Shown one piece after another: positions 1 to 12,313 of a stretch of DNA of 64,000 nucleotides. The notes beneath the pieces were generated by a model. It was given only the letters and a program-made list of their open reading frames with translations, was not told the DNA's origin and did no database searches. The first letter of the stretch is position 1. Every line of letters starts with the position of its first letter. A program made the translations under genes and the position numbers. This DNA is from Chamaea fasciata. Its lineage: Eukaryota; Chordata; Aves; Passeriformes; Sylviidae. The stretch spans positions 95,398,640 through 95,462,639 of the forward strand of contig JARCOQ010000001.1 in NCBI GenBank assembly GCA_029207755.1, in the 5' to 3' direction.

Positions 1-671
1 GATTGTAAAGCTGAGGATCCTGAGAGGAATGATCAAGATTAGCAACAGAATTACAAACCTGGACTTCAGAAGGGTAGATCTGGGCCTCTTCATTTGCTCT
101 CTGGAAACTGCCCTGGAGAGTAGAGGTGTCCAGGGGAGCTGGTTGATCTTCAAGTCAGCTTCGTCAGTGCAGGAGAATGTTTCATTCCCATGTGCAGGAA
201 GTCAGGCAAACATGGCAACAGGCTAGCAAGAGTAAACATAAGCTTCTGACTGGGCTGGACCACGAGACGGAGGTACACAAGAGACAGAAGCAGGGAAGGA
301 AGGACTTTGTGGGAGGAATACAGCCGATGCAGGAAGAAACAGAGTGAGGGAAGTTAGAGTTCAGGCCAATCAGCATAACCTCAGTCCCTGGGGAGGTTAT
401 GAAGTAAATCCTTTGGGAAGTCCTTTCTCAACACACAAAGGACAAGAGGGTGATTCGGAGAAAATAGCATGGATTTACCAGAGATGAGTTATGCCTGGTT
501 GACCTCACTGCTTTCTTTGATGAAATGACTGACGCTGTAGGTGAAGGGGTGTAGTTAGTATACATTGATTATGGCAAGGACTTGACCCCAGTCACATCAT
601 GACCAAATTGATGAGGCATGGGCTGGAGAGTGGGCCAGCAGTCTAGGAGGCAGCCCTGGAGGTGGTGATGG
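1..671 (+). mobile_element. CR1 LINE fragment, 5' part (ORF2 region)
   Basis: The + strand reads as a degraded CR1 (chicken repeat 1) non-LTR retrotransposon. An early frame carries a stretch around NLDFRRVDLGLF that matches the segment between the endonuclease and reverse transcriptase in avian CR1 ORF2. Further on, bases near 470-640 follow the reverse-transcriptase coding region (the 'GLTSLLSLMK...' equivalent), with frameshifts. It is cut off at the window start and interrupted at 672 by an LTR; the 3' part of the same or a fused CR1 continues at 1264. It is a dead copy with no intact reading frame. Confidence 0.8.
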
Positions 672-1258
672 TGTCAGTGTCATAGTTTAAGCCCAGATGG
701 AAAATAAGCCCCATGTAGCCACTCTCTGTTTCCACCACCAGTGCAGTGGGGAAGAGAATCAGAAGGATAAGAGGGAGAAAACTCATGGGTTGAGTAAAAA
801 CAGTTCAAGAGGAAAAGCAAAAACCACTCACACAAGAAAAGCAAACCAAGGAAGTAATTTACCCCTTCCCATGGGCAGGCAGGTGTTAAGCCATCCCCAA
901 AAAAGCAGGGCTCCATCATGCAGAATAGTGACTTTAAAGACCATCACTCTGAATATCCCCCACTTCCTCCTTTCCAGTGCTTGTATGCTGAGCATGATGT
1001 TATATGATATGGAATATACCATGGTCAGTTGGGGTCAGCTGTCCTGACTGTGTCCCTTCCCAGCTCCTTGCATACCCCCAGACTCCTCGCTGGAGGAGCA
1101 GTAGGAGAAGCAGAAAAGGCCTTGACGCTGTGTAAGTGCTGCTCAACAATAACAAAAACATCTCTGTATTATCAACACTGTTTCCAGCACAAATCAAAAA
1201 TACCACTTCATACTAGTCATTGTGAAGAAAATTAACTACTCCAGCCAAAACCAGCACA
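672..1258 (-). mobile_element. Solo LTR, ERVL type, nested in CR1
   Basis: A 587 bp solo long terminal repeat. On the + strand it begins TGTCAGTGTCATAGTTTAAG and ends CCAAAACCAGCACA. It is flanked by perfect 5 bp direct repeats GATGG (667-671 and 1259-1263), which are target-site duplications of the length usual for ERVL. The body (start, the 'gggcaggcaggtgttaagcc' segment, the 'ggtcagttggggtcagctgt' segment) resembles the common chicken/bird ERVL LTR. It lies antisense to the CR1 it split. No internal viral genes are present, so it is the product of LTR-LTR recombination. Confidence 0.85.
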
Positions 1259-1545
1259 GATGGGAAACTTCTGAAGGTGAGCTGACAGCAGTCATTGCAG
1301 TGAGCGTGACTTGCGGCAGCAAGGAAGGGTAGCTACATCCTGGCCTGCATGAGTCAGTGTGTGGTCAGCAGGTCTGGGGAAGTGATCCTTCCTTTCAGCT
1401 TGGACTTGTAAGACTGTACTGGGAGTGCTGTGCCCCAGTCTGGGGGCTCCCCTGTGCAGGAAAAAAATTGATACACTGGAACAGACCTGGCGCAGGGGCA
1501 CCAAGATGGTCAGGGGGCTGGTTGTGGTACATGGTGACCTGTGGA
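1259..1545 (+). mobile_element. CR1 LINE fragment, 3' part after the LTR
   Basis: After the LTR the + strand continues with CR1-like sequence: a 'gcagcaaggaagggtagc' stretch and then 'ctgtgcaggaaa...acactggaacagacctgg', which match the conserved CR1 3' ORF2 region. Relative to 1-671 part of the reverse transcriptase is missing, so the element had an internal deletion or two CR1s are joined here. It ends near an AATAAAT-rich stretch. Confidence 0.7.
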
Positions 1546-2028
1546 ATAAATATTAGGTTTTTTTATGGTTATAAATATTATTAATTTAAAATAATAAATA
1601 TTAAATTTTTTTTTATTAGTTTATTAATTTCTACTGTATAGGCAGTAGAAATTACCTTCTTGTTCTGAAGTTAGAGTGGAAATTTTATAGGGAAAAAAGT
1701 GTGTGTGTGTGTGTGTGTAGATGTTATTTGCTTCTACAAGTAGACGTGAGCTAGAAATCCTTCATCTCAGACAGAGGATTATTATACTATATATGTTGTA
1801 ATTAGATATATTTAATCTGCCTATGGGTGTAAAACTACTAAAAGAATTTAGATGTAGTCTGCTTAGGATGTGATGTTTATGAATGGAAGTGTACTCCATC
1901 TGACATGGTGTTTATTGTTCTTCGACCTTTTTGTTTGTGTTTCCTAAAAAAAACAGTGGCTTGACTTAGAAGAGCCTGATTAATGTATTCTTTGCATTGT
2001 TGAGATGATGAATTTGGACATTAAATCA
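1546..2028. other. Non-coding AT-rich spacer with a (GT)n run
   Basis: No gene or recognised transposon is visible. The stretch is AT-rich (TATTAAATTTTTTTT-type runs around 1575-1625) and carries a dinucleotide microsatellite of alternating GT at 1699-1718. Confidence 0.6.
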
Positions 2029-2171
2029 TCACCAGGATTAGTTTAAATGGTGTTACTTTCTGGTATTATTGAAATATGGAGTTGCTTATCATTTTCCTAT
2101 GTGTGAGTGTGTCTGTGCACATGCTAAACTGAAGGAACATGAATGATATCCAAGGTTTTTTTGAAACTTGA

Positions 2172-2897
2172 TGTCTTGGTTTAGATAGATTGGTATCTGC
2201 CAGAGAAGATTGGAGTCTCCCTTGGAATGTAAACCTCTCCCCCCCTTTCCAAATTATTATAAATTTGCAATTAAAAGGCTGTCAGACAAAGATTTTGGGA
2301 ATAGGTATAGCAGTTCTTTACTGGGGAAATAAAAATACAAGTGTTGTAGTACAGAAGAATAAGCAAGCAAACAAACAAGAAATCCTAAAAAACCCTGACA
2401 GAGTCAGAAATACAGCCTGACGCCCTGTTGGTCAGGGTGTTGGAAGCTATGTCCAAAGTAAGCCCTCCTGGAGTGGCAGATGTGGTTTTGTTGGAGTAGA
2501 GATTGTCCTGTCGAAAAAGGGTCTAGTAATGGTGAGATGGGTCCGGTCTTCCTCCAGGAATCCGGTGGAAAACTAGATGACTGGTGACACTTGTGGCTCT
2601 TTTTATCTAGGTGAAGATGGTTTGGTTCCATTTCCTTGCGCAGAGCATCTTACAATGGTATGATGTAATAGGTCATGTCATTGGTGATCTTTAATGGTCC
2701 ATTAACAGAAGATATCCCCATGGGGGTAGTGGAGCAGTGAATAGAGATAAGCAACATTGCTCCGTCTGATAGCAACACTGCTCCATCTGATAAGCAACAC
2801 TGATCCATCTGGGCAAAGATAAGCAACACTGCTCTGCCCATTTTCAGTAGATTGAATACAATAAACTTTTTTTTTTTTGGTTGCAAAACCCAAGACA
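2172..2897 (-). mobile_element. Solo LTR with CTTGA target-site duplication
   Basis: A 726 bp LTR bounded by perfect 8 bp inverted termini TGTCTTGG and CCAAGACA and flanked by CTTGA at 2167-2171 and 2898-2902. Copy B of the block (29451 onward) reads straight through a single CTTGA, so it is the unoccupied site and proves the ends. The sense strand is minus: the 3' part on that strand carries the 'AGTAAAGAACTGCTAT' segment shared with the LTR at 62408-63218. The U3 part has tandem repeats at 2746-2840. Songbird-type ERV LTR; the 5 bp duplication favours ERVL-like integration. Confidence 0.92.
2746..2840 (-). repeat. Tandem repeats in LTR U3
   Basis: Four imperfect units of about 21-22 bp built on GATAAGCAACACTGCTCCAT follow each other, with a short interruption (gggcaaa) before the last. 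They lie in the U3 end of the minus-sense LTR, where retroviral LTRs often carry enhancer repeats. Each unit also contains a GATAA core. Confidence 0.7.
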
Positions 2898-3006
2898 CTT
2901 GATCTCTGTTTCTGACTTTCTGCAGACTTCTAATGCACGTGCATGTATTCCCATGAATGTATAAACAAAGTAAATACAGTTTTGGTAGAGAGTTCTGGTA
3001 CAATCC

Positions 3007-3046
3007 TCTTCCCCCCTCCCCCCCCCCCCCCCCCAAAAAAAAAAAA
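3007..3046. repeat. Poly-C followed by poly-A run
   Basis: A cytosine-rich run merges directly into an adenine run. The matching place in copy B (29562-29590) has the same structure but is shorter, so this is the main length variation between the copies. Confidence 0.8.
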
Positions 3047-4144
3047 CCAAAAACCCAAGGGCAGACTTTCCCTTTGAATTTTTTTTCCGTATTACAGTCA
3101 TTTTTTGTTTCTCATTTTACAAAGGTTGTGGATATTGCCCGCAGATCAATGATTTTCAAAACCTTGCTGAGACTCTGAATGTCAGTGCTGATTCTGCAGG
3201 CTCCCAGAACATTTTAATTGGATAAAGACATCTCCATGGCAACTTTTTTTCTAGGAAGATGTGCTGTTAGATAGTGAAGTTCTGTGGTTGAAGGAGCAAA
3301 TGTAGGAAAGCATTCAGTTTCAGCAAGGAAAGCTGACTGCAGCTGGCAGTGTAGCCAGGAGTACTGTGGTTAAGGTGTTGTATCCTTCTGGTGAGGAGTA
3401 ACAAGAGCAGCTCACTACTGCCTGTCACCATTGTTTTTGGCAGTGCAGGCACTTCCAGCACTGATTGCTGAAAAGACACAGTCAGTCCCTCAGGCAGGCA
3501 GGGACTGTTTCTTTGCTATGTGGACATTTGTAATTCAGGAAAGAAAATCTACCAGAAAACCCTACTGCAGGGTTTTGCATCATTAAGTTTCTGCCTAAGT
3601 TGTGGGGCAGCTTTAAATCAAACCGGAATCTTTGTCAGTGATGGCGAGCAGTGGAAAATAACTTGAGGCAAAGTTGTTTCAGTTGGAGCCAAGAGTTCAT
3701 TGTGAAAGCAAGGGCACCCGGTGTCTGTTTTGAACGTGTGATATTCCTGAAGTCCCGCAGGTTTTCCCAGTGCTTTTCCTTCCCAGGAATTGGTTCTGGA
3801 GAGCTTTTGGGAATGGTGCCATGCTGCGTGCCGAGCCGCCCAGCCCAGAGCTCCCTCAAGCTTGCCAGGGGCTGTGGTGCTGAAGAAGTGAGCCCTGTGC
3901 AGCTGCAGGAGTGTGGTGTTGCAGTGCCCTGCTCGTGGAGCCCTTTGCACTGTGCCGGCTGCAAAGCTTTTGTGGCATTTGCTTGGGTTTTGAAGTGTGA
4001 GCTTTGTAGAAAGGATGGTAACGTGTGCTGACAGCAAATGAGGGATGCTCCCTTGGAAGCACGGAATTGTCTTTCCTCTTCTTTGCCTCAACTTTGTTCT
4101 GGAGGGAAAAGACCTGGAAGTGTGGGAAATCTTCCGGTCTCACA

Positions 4145-4368
4145 CTGTTACCTTATTTTCATGACTGTGGCACTAGCTTCATATGATGCTTCTAGCTTTT
4201 TGACACAAAAGTTGATTTTATGGGGTCTTTTGAGTCCATAAAATCCATGCAGTTTTCCTGCTGGAAACAAGCCAGGCCAATGCAGCTGCAGAGCTTTCAG
4301 TGGATATATTTTTCCTCAGCAAACTACTAGATACTTCTGTTACCTTGTTTTTATGATTGTGGCAGTAG
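4145..4368 (+). repeat. Pair of 32 bp direct repeats at the block edge
   Basis: Two copies of a 32 bp sequence starting CTGTTACCTT lie at 4145-4176 and 4337-4368 with 4 mismatches. The right end of the A/B homology (4340) falls four bases into the second copy. Copy B keeps the first unit and lacks the second. Confidence 0.65.
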
Positions 4369-7300
4369 GATGCTCAGAACAGCAAAAAGTTTTCTAGAGT
4401 GTTCTTTTTCTAGGCAGAAACATAGAAGACCTTAAAGAAAAGGATATGCCACCACCATCATCTGGGGAGCAGGAGCTAGTACATCTGTTTGTCTCTGCTG
4501 ATACAGGAGTGCATTGTACCACTTGGTGCCATTTGTGTTCATGGGCATAGCAGCTGCAGAACACTGGTGATCTTTGGCACCAGGCTGTGACTCTCATGAC
4601 ACATGACAGCACTTGCTTCATTGCCCAGATGTCTTGGATCTTTATTATATGCCCTTTAGTTGCAAATATTGTTTAAAATTAAAATAAGCTAACAAGTAGT
4701 TATTGTACTGTCAGTATGATATTTTAATGGTATGTAAAAGGTGCAACTGATAGCTTTTATTATATCTTTATACTTGTATACAAGAGAAGTTGTTTTCCTT
4801 GTGGTTAACAACAGATAATACAGTGATACTGTAACACAGTAATAGTTCATTACAGCACAACTGAAAAATTTGTGTAAGAAAACAAAATGGGTCTGGAATC
4901 TATCTGTTATATAGGCTCTCCAGATATACTCATTACAATTCCCAGTGGAGTACCAATTAACCCTGGATTTAGCAGCTTTGTGCTATTTGAGGTGTTAGTT
5001 ACTCTTTGTGGGGTGATGATGTTTGTTAAACTTTTGAATGGAACTGATGGTACTAAAAGTGGAGGATTTATCTGACCCAGACCAATGTAAGAGTAGTAAG
5101 AGCTGCTACTGACAAGAGGATCATAAGAGTAGGGGGTGTGCAGTTCTTATCATCATATGCAATCTGTATTTCACAAAAAGGTGTTATGTGTTTGCTTCTG
5201 CTAGAACAAGTCTCTGTGGTATGGGCTGCCTAGTGATGACTGCAGTATTTGCCATCAGCTCTCCCATCACTTTGTGTGCACAGCAGTTGCTGTTACACTA
5301 AGGTAGTTTGTGCCACTAGGGGAATACAAGGAGCTCCATTTTGATACTCCTTTGTGGGCTGTCCTCCTGTGTTGCAATCTGAAACAGGTAGTAAATAACC
5401 TTTCTTCCTAATGTTGGCTGTTTACATTTTCTTCCTGTCATGGATGCTGTATGGAAATAGATGTCTGGGGCATTTATAATCCAAATAGAGATCCGCATTG
5501 CCATCAAACTGTTTGCATTTGGCATGGTGCCAGCATAAGATTTTGTAAGTTTCTAAGCAGTATGCATTGATTAGTATTTTCAGCTCTACAAAAAGTTTCT
5601 AGGGAGGATGTTTTATTTGATTTTTTGGGCACCTTTTTAATTTTCAGCAAAAAAAATAACAGGTGAGCTGGTATTCTTAGAAGAGCCTACAAATAGGAAA
5701 AATAAGAAAAAGGGAGTAATTTGGCATTTATAGGTTTGTCTTTTTTTAGTCTAAAGAGCTTTGTAGGTTGAGAGATAGGTTTCAAGTCTAACAGAACAAT
5801 ATGAGAAGGTACAGAAAGGTAGTTATAGTAAAAGAAAATATGTACCTATATGGTAGCTGATAGCCACTCTGTTAGGTGATTGTCCTGGGTATATCCAGAA
5901 ATAAAGAATTTTAATTCTAGATGTCAGATGAGAATTGTGGTGAACTGTCTGAGATTTGAGTACAGGACATTTTTAATGCTAATTATTAGAGATAATGAGT
6001 GGTGTGGATGAAAATCTAAAATTAATGACTATTATCTGAATAAATATTTTTTGTTCCCAGTAAGTCCTGGTACTAGTTTAAAAAGAACAATGAAGAATAT
6101 TGAATTTAGTAGATGCTTTAGAGGGCTAGTACATTTGCCATGTGTTTCAGCAGTTCATCCTTTATTAAAAAAACATAAATAGTATAATTTTTCCCCCAGT
6201 CTTCATAGTAAAATCAAATAGAAATTATTTCCTTACCTTTACAGAAAAGCTGGAGCTGTGCTGTCCTCTTCCAGACAGATTGCTTTTCTTTCATCAATTT
6301 ACCTCAGCTGAGAGTAATGGGAGAGCTTTGCATTATGCTGAAGTGGATGTCATAGCAGGGAAATCTACTGAATTAAAGTGCACAGAACTAGCTTGATCCT
6401 TTTTTTTTTTTTCAAGACAACAGACTGTGGCCTGTTGGGACTCCTCTAACCAGATGGAGAAAGCTCTAGAGAGGATACTAGGCAGTTAAATAAGCTGCTG
6501 TTTTTCCTGCTTCTGTACTGAATAGGATGAACTCCGTGTGCTGATTTACGATTCTGGTTTTGAGTCTGACTTGCAAATCCAGCTGAATGCAGCTTCAGTC
6601 AACATTGGCCATTTTGAACAATTTCGAAAACTCCTTTCCTGATGTAATTTTGTGTTCTTAGCCCAACAATACAGTATCTCATGCATGCTTGGAAGACTCT
6701 TCCTTTTATTCCCCATTTAGATGCTACACTGTGTCAACCAGTCACTGGCTTCCTTGTCTTTGAGTACTAATCTGTGAAAGCCATAGTCCAGGTGGACAGC
6801 GAAGTGATGGTAACCTGAGGTAAACAGCAGAGGTATATAAGAGGAGTCAGACTTTAGAACTACCCATGGAGAGCTGGACTTCTTTAGTGTTAGGGGCATT
6901 GACTTGATCTTATCTAACATGACATCTGCTTTTTTTGGAAGTTTTTCAACTCCATTTGTCAAAGCTTTGAGATAAAGAAGATGACATGATGTACTTTCAG
7001 GAGACAGTTACCCAAATAACTTAGGCCAAGTGTGGATTAGATTTCTGTATGTGCTTGCCCCAGGTGTGATCTCTTAATCTTGGAAGAAGTCATTTGCTGA
7101 AGAGCACAGCTTCTGCAACATACATAGTGATTTTTAAAGGAGTTACAGTACTGACTAACCTCTCAGTAGCATTGTTAATTGTAATATGCTGTTGCTTTAA
7201 GAAAATGAAGCATGTAGAATGTACCTGATTTGCATGTACTCAGAAGATTTGTGGCCAGAATTTCTGCTTGTCATGTTTGTTGAGCTCCATTTGAGAGTCT

Positions 7301-8615
7301 ACAGGTTTTTTTGAGCTTTGAAACTTTGAAGGGTTGGACACCTTATAAGTGCTCCAGGTTAGAAAGACATAAAGACTTAGTAGTTTTTGTAGCTGTGATC
7401 TCAGAGCTTTGTTGACGTGTAGGTATAGATCACTCTGTAGGTGTAGGATAAGATGTTCAGGAGTGCATAAAACTTGGTTTGATTGTGTTCTACCCTGTTA
7501 AACTTTGTTAAGTAATTGAAGAAGAGCATTAGCCTGAAACATTTGCTGTTGAATTCCTACTGGTTTTGCTGTCCTTACTATGAGACATTAAATGACCATA
7601 ATAATATCATCAAGAACTTAAGTTAGTTTAAATTGACTACTTGTGTAAACATTCCTAACGTAAAGGTTCTGTAATAAAAAAGACCAACATGTAAACCTGC
7701 AAAGATGTTTGTCAGTTGTATGTTTTGGGAGGTTTCAGAGTAGACCTGCACAGGCTCTGGTACATGCAACACAATATATAGAGCCGAATTGTGTATATAT
7801 ACATGGCATTGTGTTTATCTATTGGTTTTATACCATCCTATTTTCTGGCAAGAGCCAACTTGCTTTGTGCTTTATAGGTTGTAGGATATACTTGACTTGC
7901 TTATGAATGGATCCAGCCTGTTGGCAGTGCTGATGGAGGGTGAGGCACTATATGGTGACTTAGATCCCATTGAAATTCATCAGTGGTCCTCATTCAGAAG
8001 ATTTTGTACCACAAATAGTTAGTATATACCTGGAAAGTAAGACAGTTTTCTGACATGCATTGGAATAAGAGCACGGGAGTCTAATACTGACTGCACCATT
8101 AACTGTCCATTACTTAGAAAACTTGCCCTTCTATAAAAAACAATGTGGGAGTAGATACACTGAATATTCTTGCACCAGCATGTCAGTGGATGACAGTTTG
8201 GAGCAATACTTTGCTGCTTCTGCTGGTGAAATCAGAGGCTTTGAAGAAAATAGTTTCAGAATTGAGATAGTAATCCAAGAAAAATGGATGTGAAGCTTCA
8301 TTTTCTGCATGTAAGTAACTTGGAGCTACTGGAGATTGTTAGTATGAGAATATACTAATTTGTGTTTGTAAATGATAGCACCTTTTTATGCAAAGCAAAA
8401 ATCAAGAGGGCAGCAAATCTTACCTAGCATTGGCTCAGTACCTTCCTTCAGTAGGTGTTGGTCTAAATAAGTCACAGATTTCCAAAAATGTATATGCTTG
8501 CTCTTTTACAGTCTCCTCTCTGCTTTCACAATTCATTCCAGTGTCTTGGAGTCTTCCCAATTGTTCCTTATCATTTTGGTTTGTGATGATGTCTGCAACT
8601 GTGTGGGTAAAGCTC
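4369..8615. other. Non-coding sequence, no recognised element
   Basis: About 4.2 kb of moderately AT-rich sequence. I found no splice-bounded exon, no CR1 or LTR and no tandem array. Open frames here are short and have no recognisable protein motif. If the upstream TPPP exon lies left of the window this is intron. Confidence 0.5.
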
Positions 8616-9134
8616 TGTCCTGGGTTGAAGTATATTCTATCACCATCTTCATGAACTGTTGAAACCAGGTGAGGCAGTGCTTCTTGCCTCCTCCACTCTG
8701 GATTATCTTCTGTTAATGGGCCCGTCAGCACCTTTGCCACACAAGTCACAGATAACCCCCTCCTGGACTATCTCCTGTTAATGGGCCCATCAGGCCTTAT
8801 CATATGACTCACCATCCCATTGTGAGATGCTCCACCCAGAGGGAGGAACCAAGCATTCCAGCCTGGATGTAAGGTGAGACTCTGAACACCAGAGCGGGCC
8901 TTACCCACTGGATTCACAGAGGACCCGAGCTACCAGACCTTTCTACGGGATCACTGCTTCAGGAAGACCACCTCATCTGGACTGCTTCCATCACTCCGCT
9001 CAGGTTGTATTCTGACCCTGTCAGTGGTCTTTTGTATTATTGCATCTATTCTAGTTTACTTTCTTTCCTTTCTTCCTATTAAATTATATCTCTGACTTGG
9101 AGGCTCTCATTTGTTTTGCTTTCAAACCACTACA
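8616..9134 (+). mobile_element. Solo LTR, copy 1 of an inverted pair
   Basis: A 519 bp LTR running from TGTCCTGGGTTG to CAAACCACTACA, with ATTAAA about 55 bases before its 3' end, which sets the + orientation. The same family occurs inverted at 12314-12853. Flanks are AGCTC and ACCTC, a 5 bp duplication with one mismatch. The U3 part holds two related units around 'ctgttaatgggcccatcag' (8709-8792). No viral genes are present. Confidence 0.85.
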
Positions 9135-12100
9135 ACCTCCATTTATTGTAAACTGCATGTTTTGTGCAATGTAAGGGAAAAAATATCTGAATTGATGTCA
9201 GCTATCATAATCTTCTGCCTTTCTTTTTGGGTTGGTTTCAGATGCACATGAGTCAGCACTGTAAAGATCTTATATACAGATCTTTAATCCAAGGGAGGTG
9301 ATAGATCCCTGTAGAGAATTTGGTCACTCTCTGTTTATAGCTTTCACAAAGTGCCAAGACATTATTGGCATGGACTGTTCTGCAGATTCTGTGGCACAAC
9401 TGAGAGTTCCATTTGGGAAATGTGTTCCCCACTCAGGACACAGAGAGAGGATCAGTCTCTCTCACCCACGGAGTCAAAATGGCTTCTTTCTGAAGCTGGA
9501 TGTAGCTTTATTGTAACTCCTTGTTTGGCAGACTTCCTCTTTCTATAGAGTTGGGGTTTTTTTGTCGTGAGATGGATATTCTGTACTTTGCCTATTTTGA
9601 ATTATTTTGATCTCTGAGCTCACAGGCATGCCCTAATTACTTGTGAGGTATACTGGGGCTTCCTACAGTTGTTCTTGGTTATGATTAGTAGGGGAATCTT
9701 CATTCAGATTGAACATTGCATTATCAATTGCAGCAACCTTGTGCTGAGATGGAAAGTGCCTGGAGATTGCTCTTGAGGTATACAAAGTAAGTGGTCAGAT
9801 GCATTAACTACTTGTTCCCTAAACTGTGCAAAAGTAGTTATCTATTTCCACAAGGTATGATAAGGAGAAATGATAAAGGCATAGCAGAATAATTTACTAG
9901 AGAATATTCTCTGCACTAGCAATAGCAGACATATGGAATTGGCTTGTAGATCTGTAGTGGAAACAAGGCACTCTCATGTGTAAATGTTACAGGGGTTTTG
10001 CTGCTCTATAATTTAGCCTTAACATTTCCCATCTGCATTTTTTAAAAATAATACTGTTCTTTTCAAGTGGATACCTCTTCAAATACTCTCCTACTCTCAT
10101 TTGTAAACTGTTTGACAGACTGCTTTCGCCACAGTCTGCCTATTCTTCTGTCTTGCTTTATGTTGTGCAAAATGAGAATGCTGCCAATACAGGCAATTGC
10201 ATCTCTAATTGCTCTTTCAGAAGACATGAAGATAAGAAGGACATGGGGAGCAGGACATCATTGTGAATGTTGTTGCTTTAACACAGAGTGAAATCTCCTT
10301 TGCAAGAAACAGACACAGAATGGGAAATTCTCCAAGACTGTGAACTATATATTTAGAGCTTTGCTGTGACCATTCAATTTTCCCTTTCATATGGGAAGGC
10401 AATCTTGCAGTAGGGGAGAAATAGGCAGTTCCTTCCTTATTTCTATTATTTTTCTTCTTTTCTTTGAAACAGAAAATGTCTGGTTTCTGCTCTGTGCATA
10501 ACTGCAGTGTGGATTCTCCTTTCCTGAAGGTCGTGATTTGGTCCTTGGCTGTTGGTTATGGCAAACAGTTTTGTGGCTTTCTCTGCATTTGAGCTATGGA
10601 TATGGACTAACGCTGTAGTTAGCTTCTCTTTTTTCGCTTGGTGTGTCATTCTTGATTTCACACCTTTCTATCTCCAGCAATGGTCAATGGCTCTTACACG
10701 CTGAGATTGTGCTGGCATCAGTTAGTGCCAGCTGTCTATTTTTAATGCTGCCACCTTCTCATATTGCCAACAAAATCATTAGCAGATATACGTACATCTG
10801 TGTTTTCTCTCTGTCATCAGGATCACTGATACAACCCCTTCCCCAAACACATACTTTCTTACTTAGAGAGTTCACTATCATTGAGCTGTCACTGGGTTCA
10901 GAAATTGCTTTCGTGGTTAGATGTGATTTGACATGGAAAACAACCCAACTCTGTGAAATCCTTTGAAAAACTGGAATGGTGCTGTTGTAAAACCATCTGA
11001 CAATGCTATTTTCTTATTGAGACAATCTGACAAAACTCTTGGTTTTAAATTCTGTGTAATTAAACTCTAAAGGAAAATTCCACCTTGGATTAGAGTACTG
11101 CTGCTCTGGCTTCTGTGGTTGCATTTTAGTAAGCAATGAGTTGCTTACTGCTGAGCTTGTCTGCTGATCTGGCTGGAGTTCTCAAATATATGAGGCTGTG
11201 TTGCTTTGTTTGAATTATGTTTCAGAAATAACTATGCAAAACTATTTTGAAAAATATGTATAATATTTCTTATGTATAGTATTAAATGGTATTGTACCTT
11301 TCTCACAAAAAAAACCCTCACTGAAAACCAGTCTGCAACTGGAAATATTTACTTGGAGGGTAGGGAGGAATGTCCTGGAGCTGGAATGTCCTCTGTTACC
11401 TCAGCTATCAGACAGCGTTTTCTGAATTTCTTGGCCAAGAAATACAAGTAAACTTGCCCTATCCTGGTGCAATATGGTGATTAACAAACAGCTGCCATGC
11501 CTGAACAGTAAGTGAATGTGCTCTAATATTCAAGGTTGTGTTATTCATCTGTTTTCCTTCATTTTTCTTGTCATCAGCCAGGGACTTCTTTTCTGTATAT
11601 TGACCAGTGTAATTTCTGAATTAGGATGGAAGTTTTGTCAGAGTTCTCAAGGAAACTAACCCAAACATCTTTCTCCTTAGGAACAAGCAATAAAATGTTC
11701 AAGTTGTACTTGTAGTTTTACTTGATCTTCATAGTGATTTAAAAAATGGGTCCCCATAGTACTCACCCTTTGCTTTGCCACCATTTTGCATTGTACTTTG
11801 CATGCTGCTCTGATCTGGATTGGCTCAGTGTAGGAAAAATGGCTAAAAAATTTGGTAGTCATTAAATTCCTGTCTGGCAATTAAAAATCCCTCATAATAT
11901 TAGACATTGTAAGGATACACAGCTAGAGTTTTTGCTGAAGCATCACAGTATCTGAGGAGGAAAACAAGAAATTCCAGGAAAGTCAGTAGCACATAAAAGT
12001 AGAGTTTTTGATTTAATGTAATTTTAAGGAAAAGCTGAGAAGAAAAACAATTTTGAGTAATATGTTGCTAGACAGAAGCTTGGACGCTCACTGTTGTTCC

Positions 12101-12313
12101 ATAATAGTTAGATTCAGTTATTATTCTGTCCTTTGTGCAATGGTTTACTTTCAAAGTCCAATTCAGTTCTTAATGAAGGCATAGTTTAAGCTCTAATATC
12201 TTCAGACTTAAGATCTTACTATGTCCTGTCCTATTTAATAATGCCTTTGTTCTTTGTCCCCCTGAGTTTGAATTTTCTGTAAATCTAGTAAGATGTCATA
12301 CCATATAACCATT
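9135..12313. other. Non-coding spacer between inverted LTRs
   Basis: About 3.2 kb between two inverted LTRs of one family. No exon, retroviral gene or other transposon was recognised, so the two LTRs are separate solo insertions and not the two ends of one provirus (which would also be in direct orientation). Confidence 0.55.

Larger units (their letters stand above)
2029..4340 (+). repeat. Duplicated block, copy A (contains a solo LTR)
   Basis: This stretch aligns in direct orientation with 29315-30884. The 5' arm (2029-2171, about 143 bp) differs from copy B at about 13 positions plus small indels. The 3' arm (2898-4340, 1443 bp) differs at only 8 single bases by eye, plus length differences in a poly-C/poly-A run near 3008-3046. 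An LTR (2172-2897) sits between the arms and is missing from copy B. Homology stops abruptly at 4340. The block contains 157- and 126-codon open frames, also open in copy B, but at this identity shared openness is not evidence of coding. Confidence 0.92.

Noticed and set aside
3618..4091. 157-codon minus-strand frame, open in both block copies (also 30162-30635)
   Set aside because: The copies are about 99.4% identical, so shared openness is expected. No domain is recognised, and an overlapping + frame of 126 codons is just as open.
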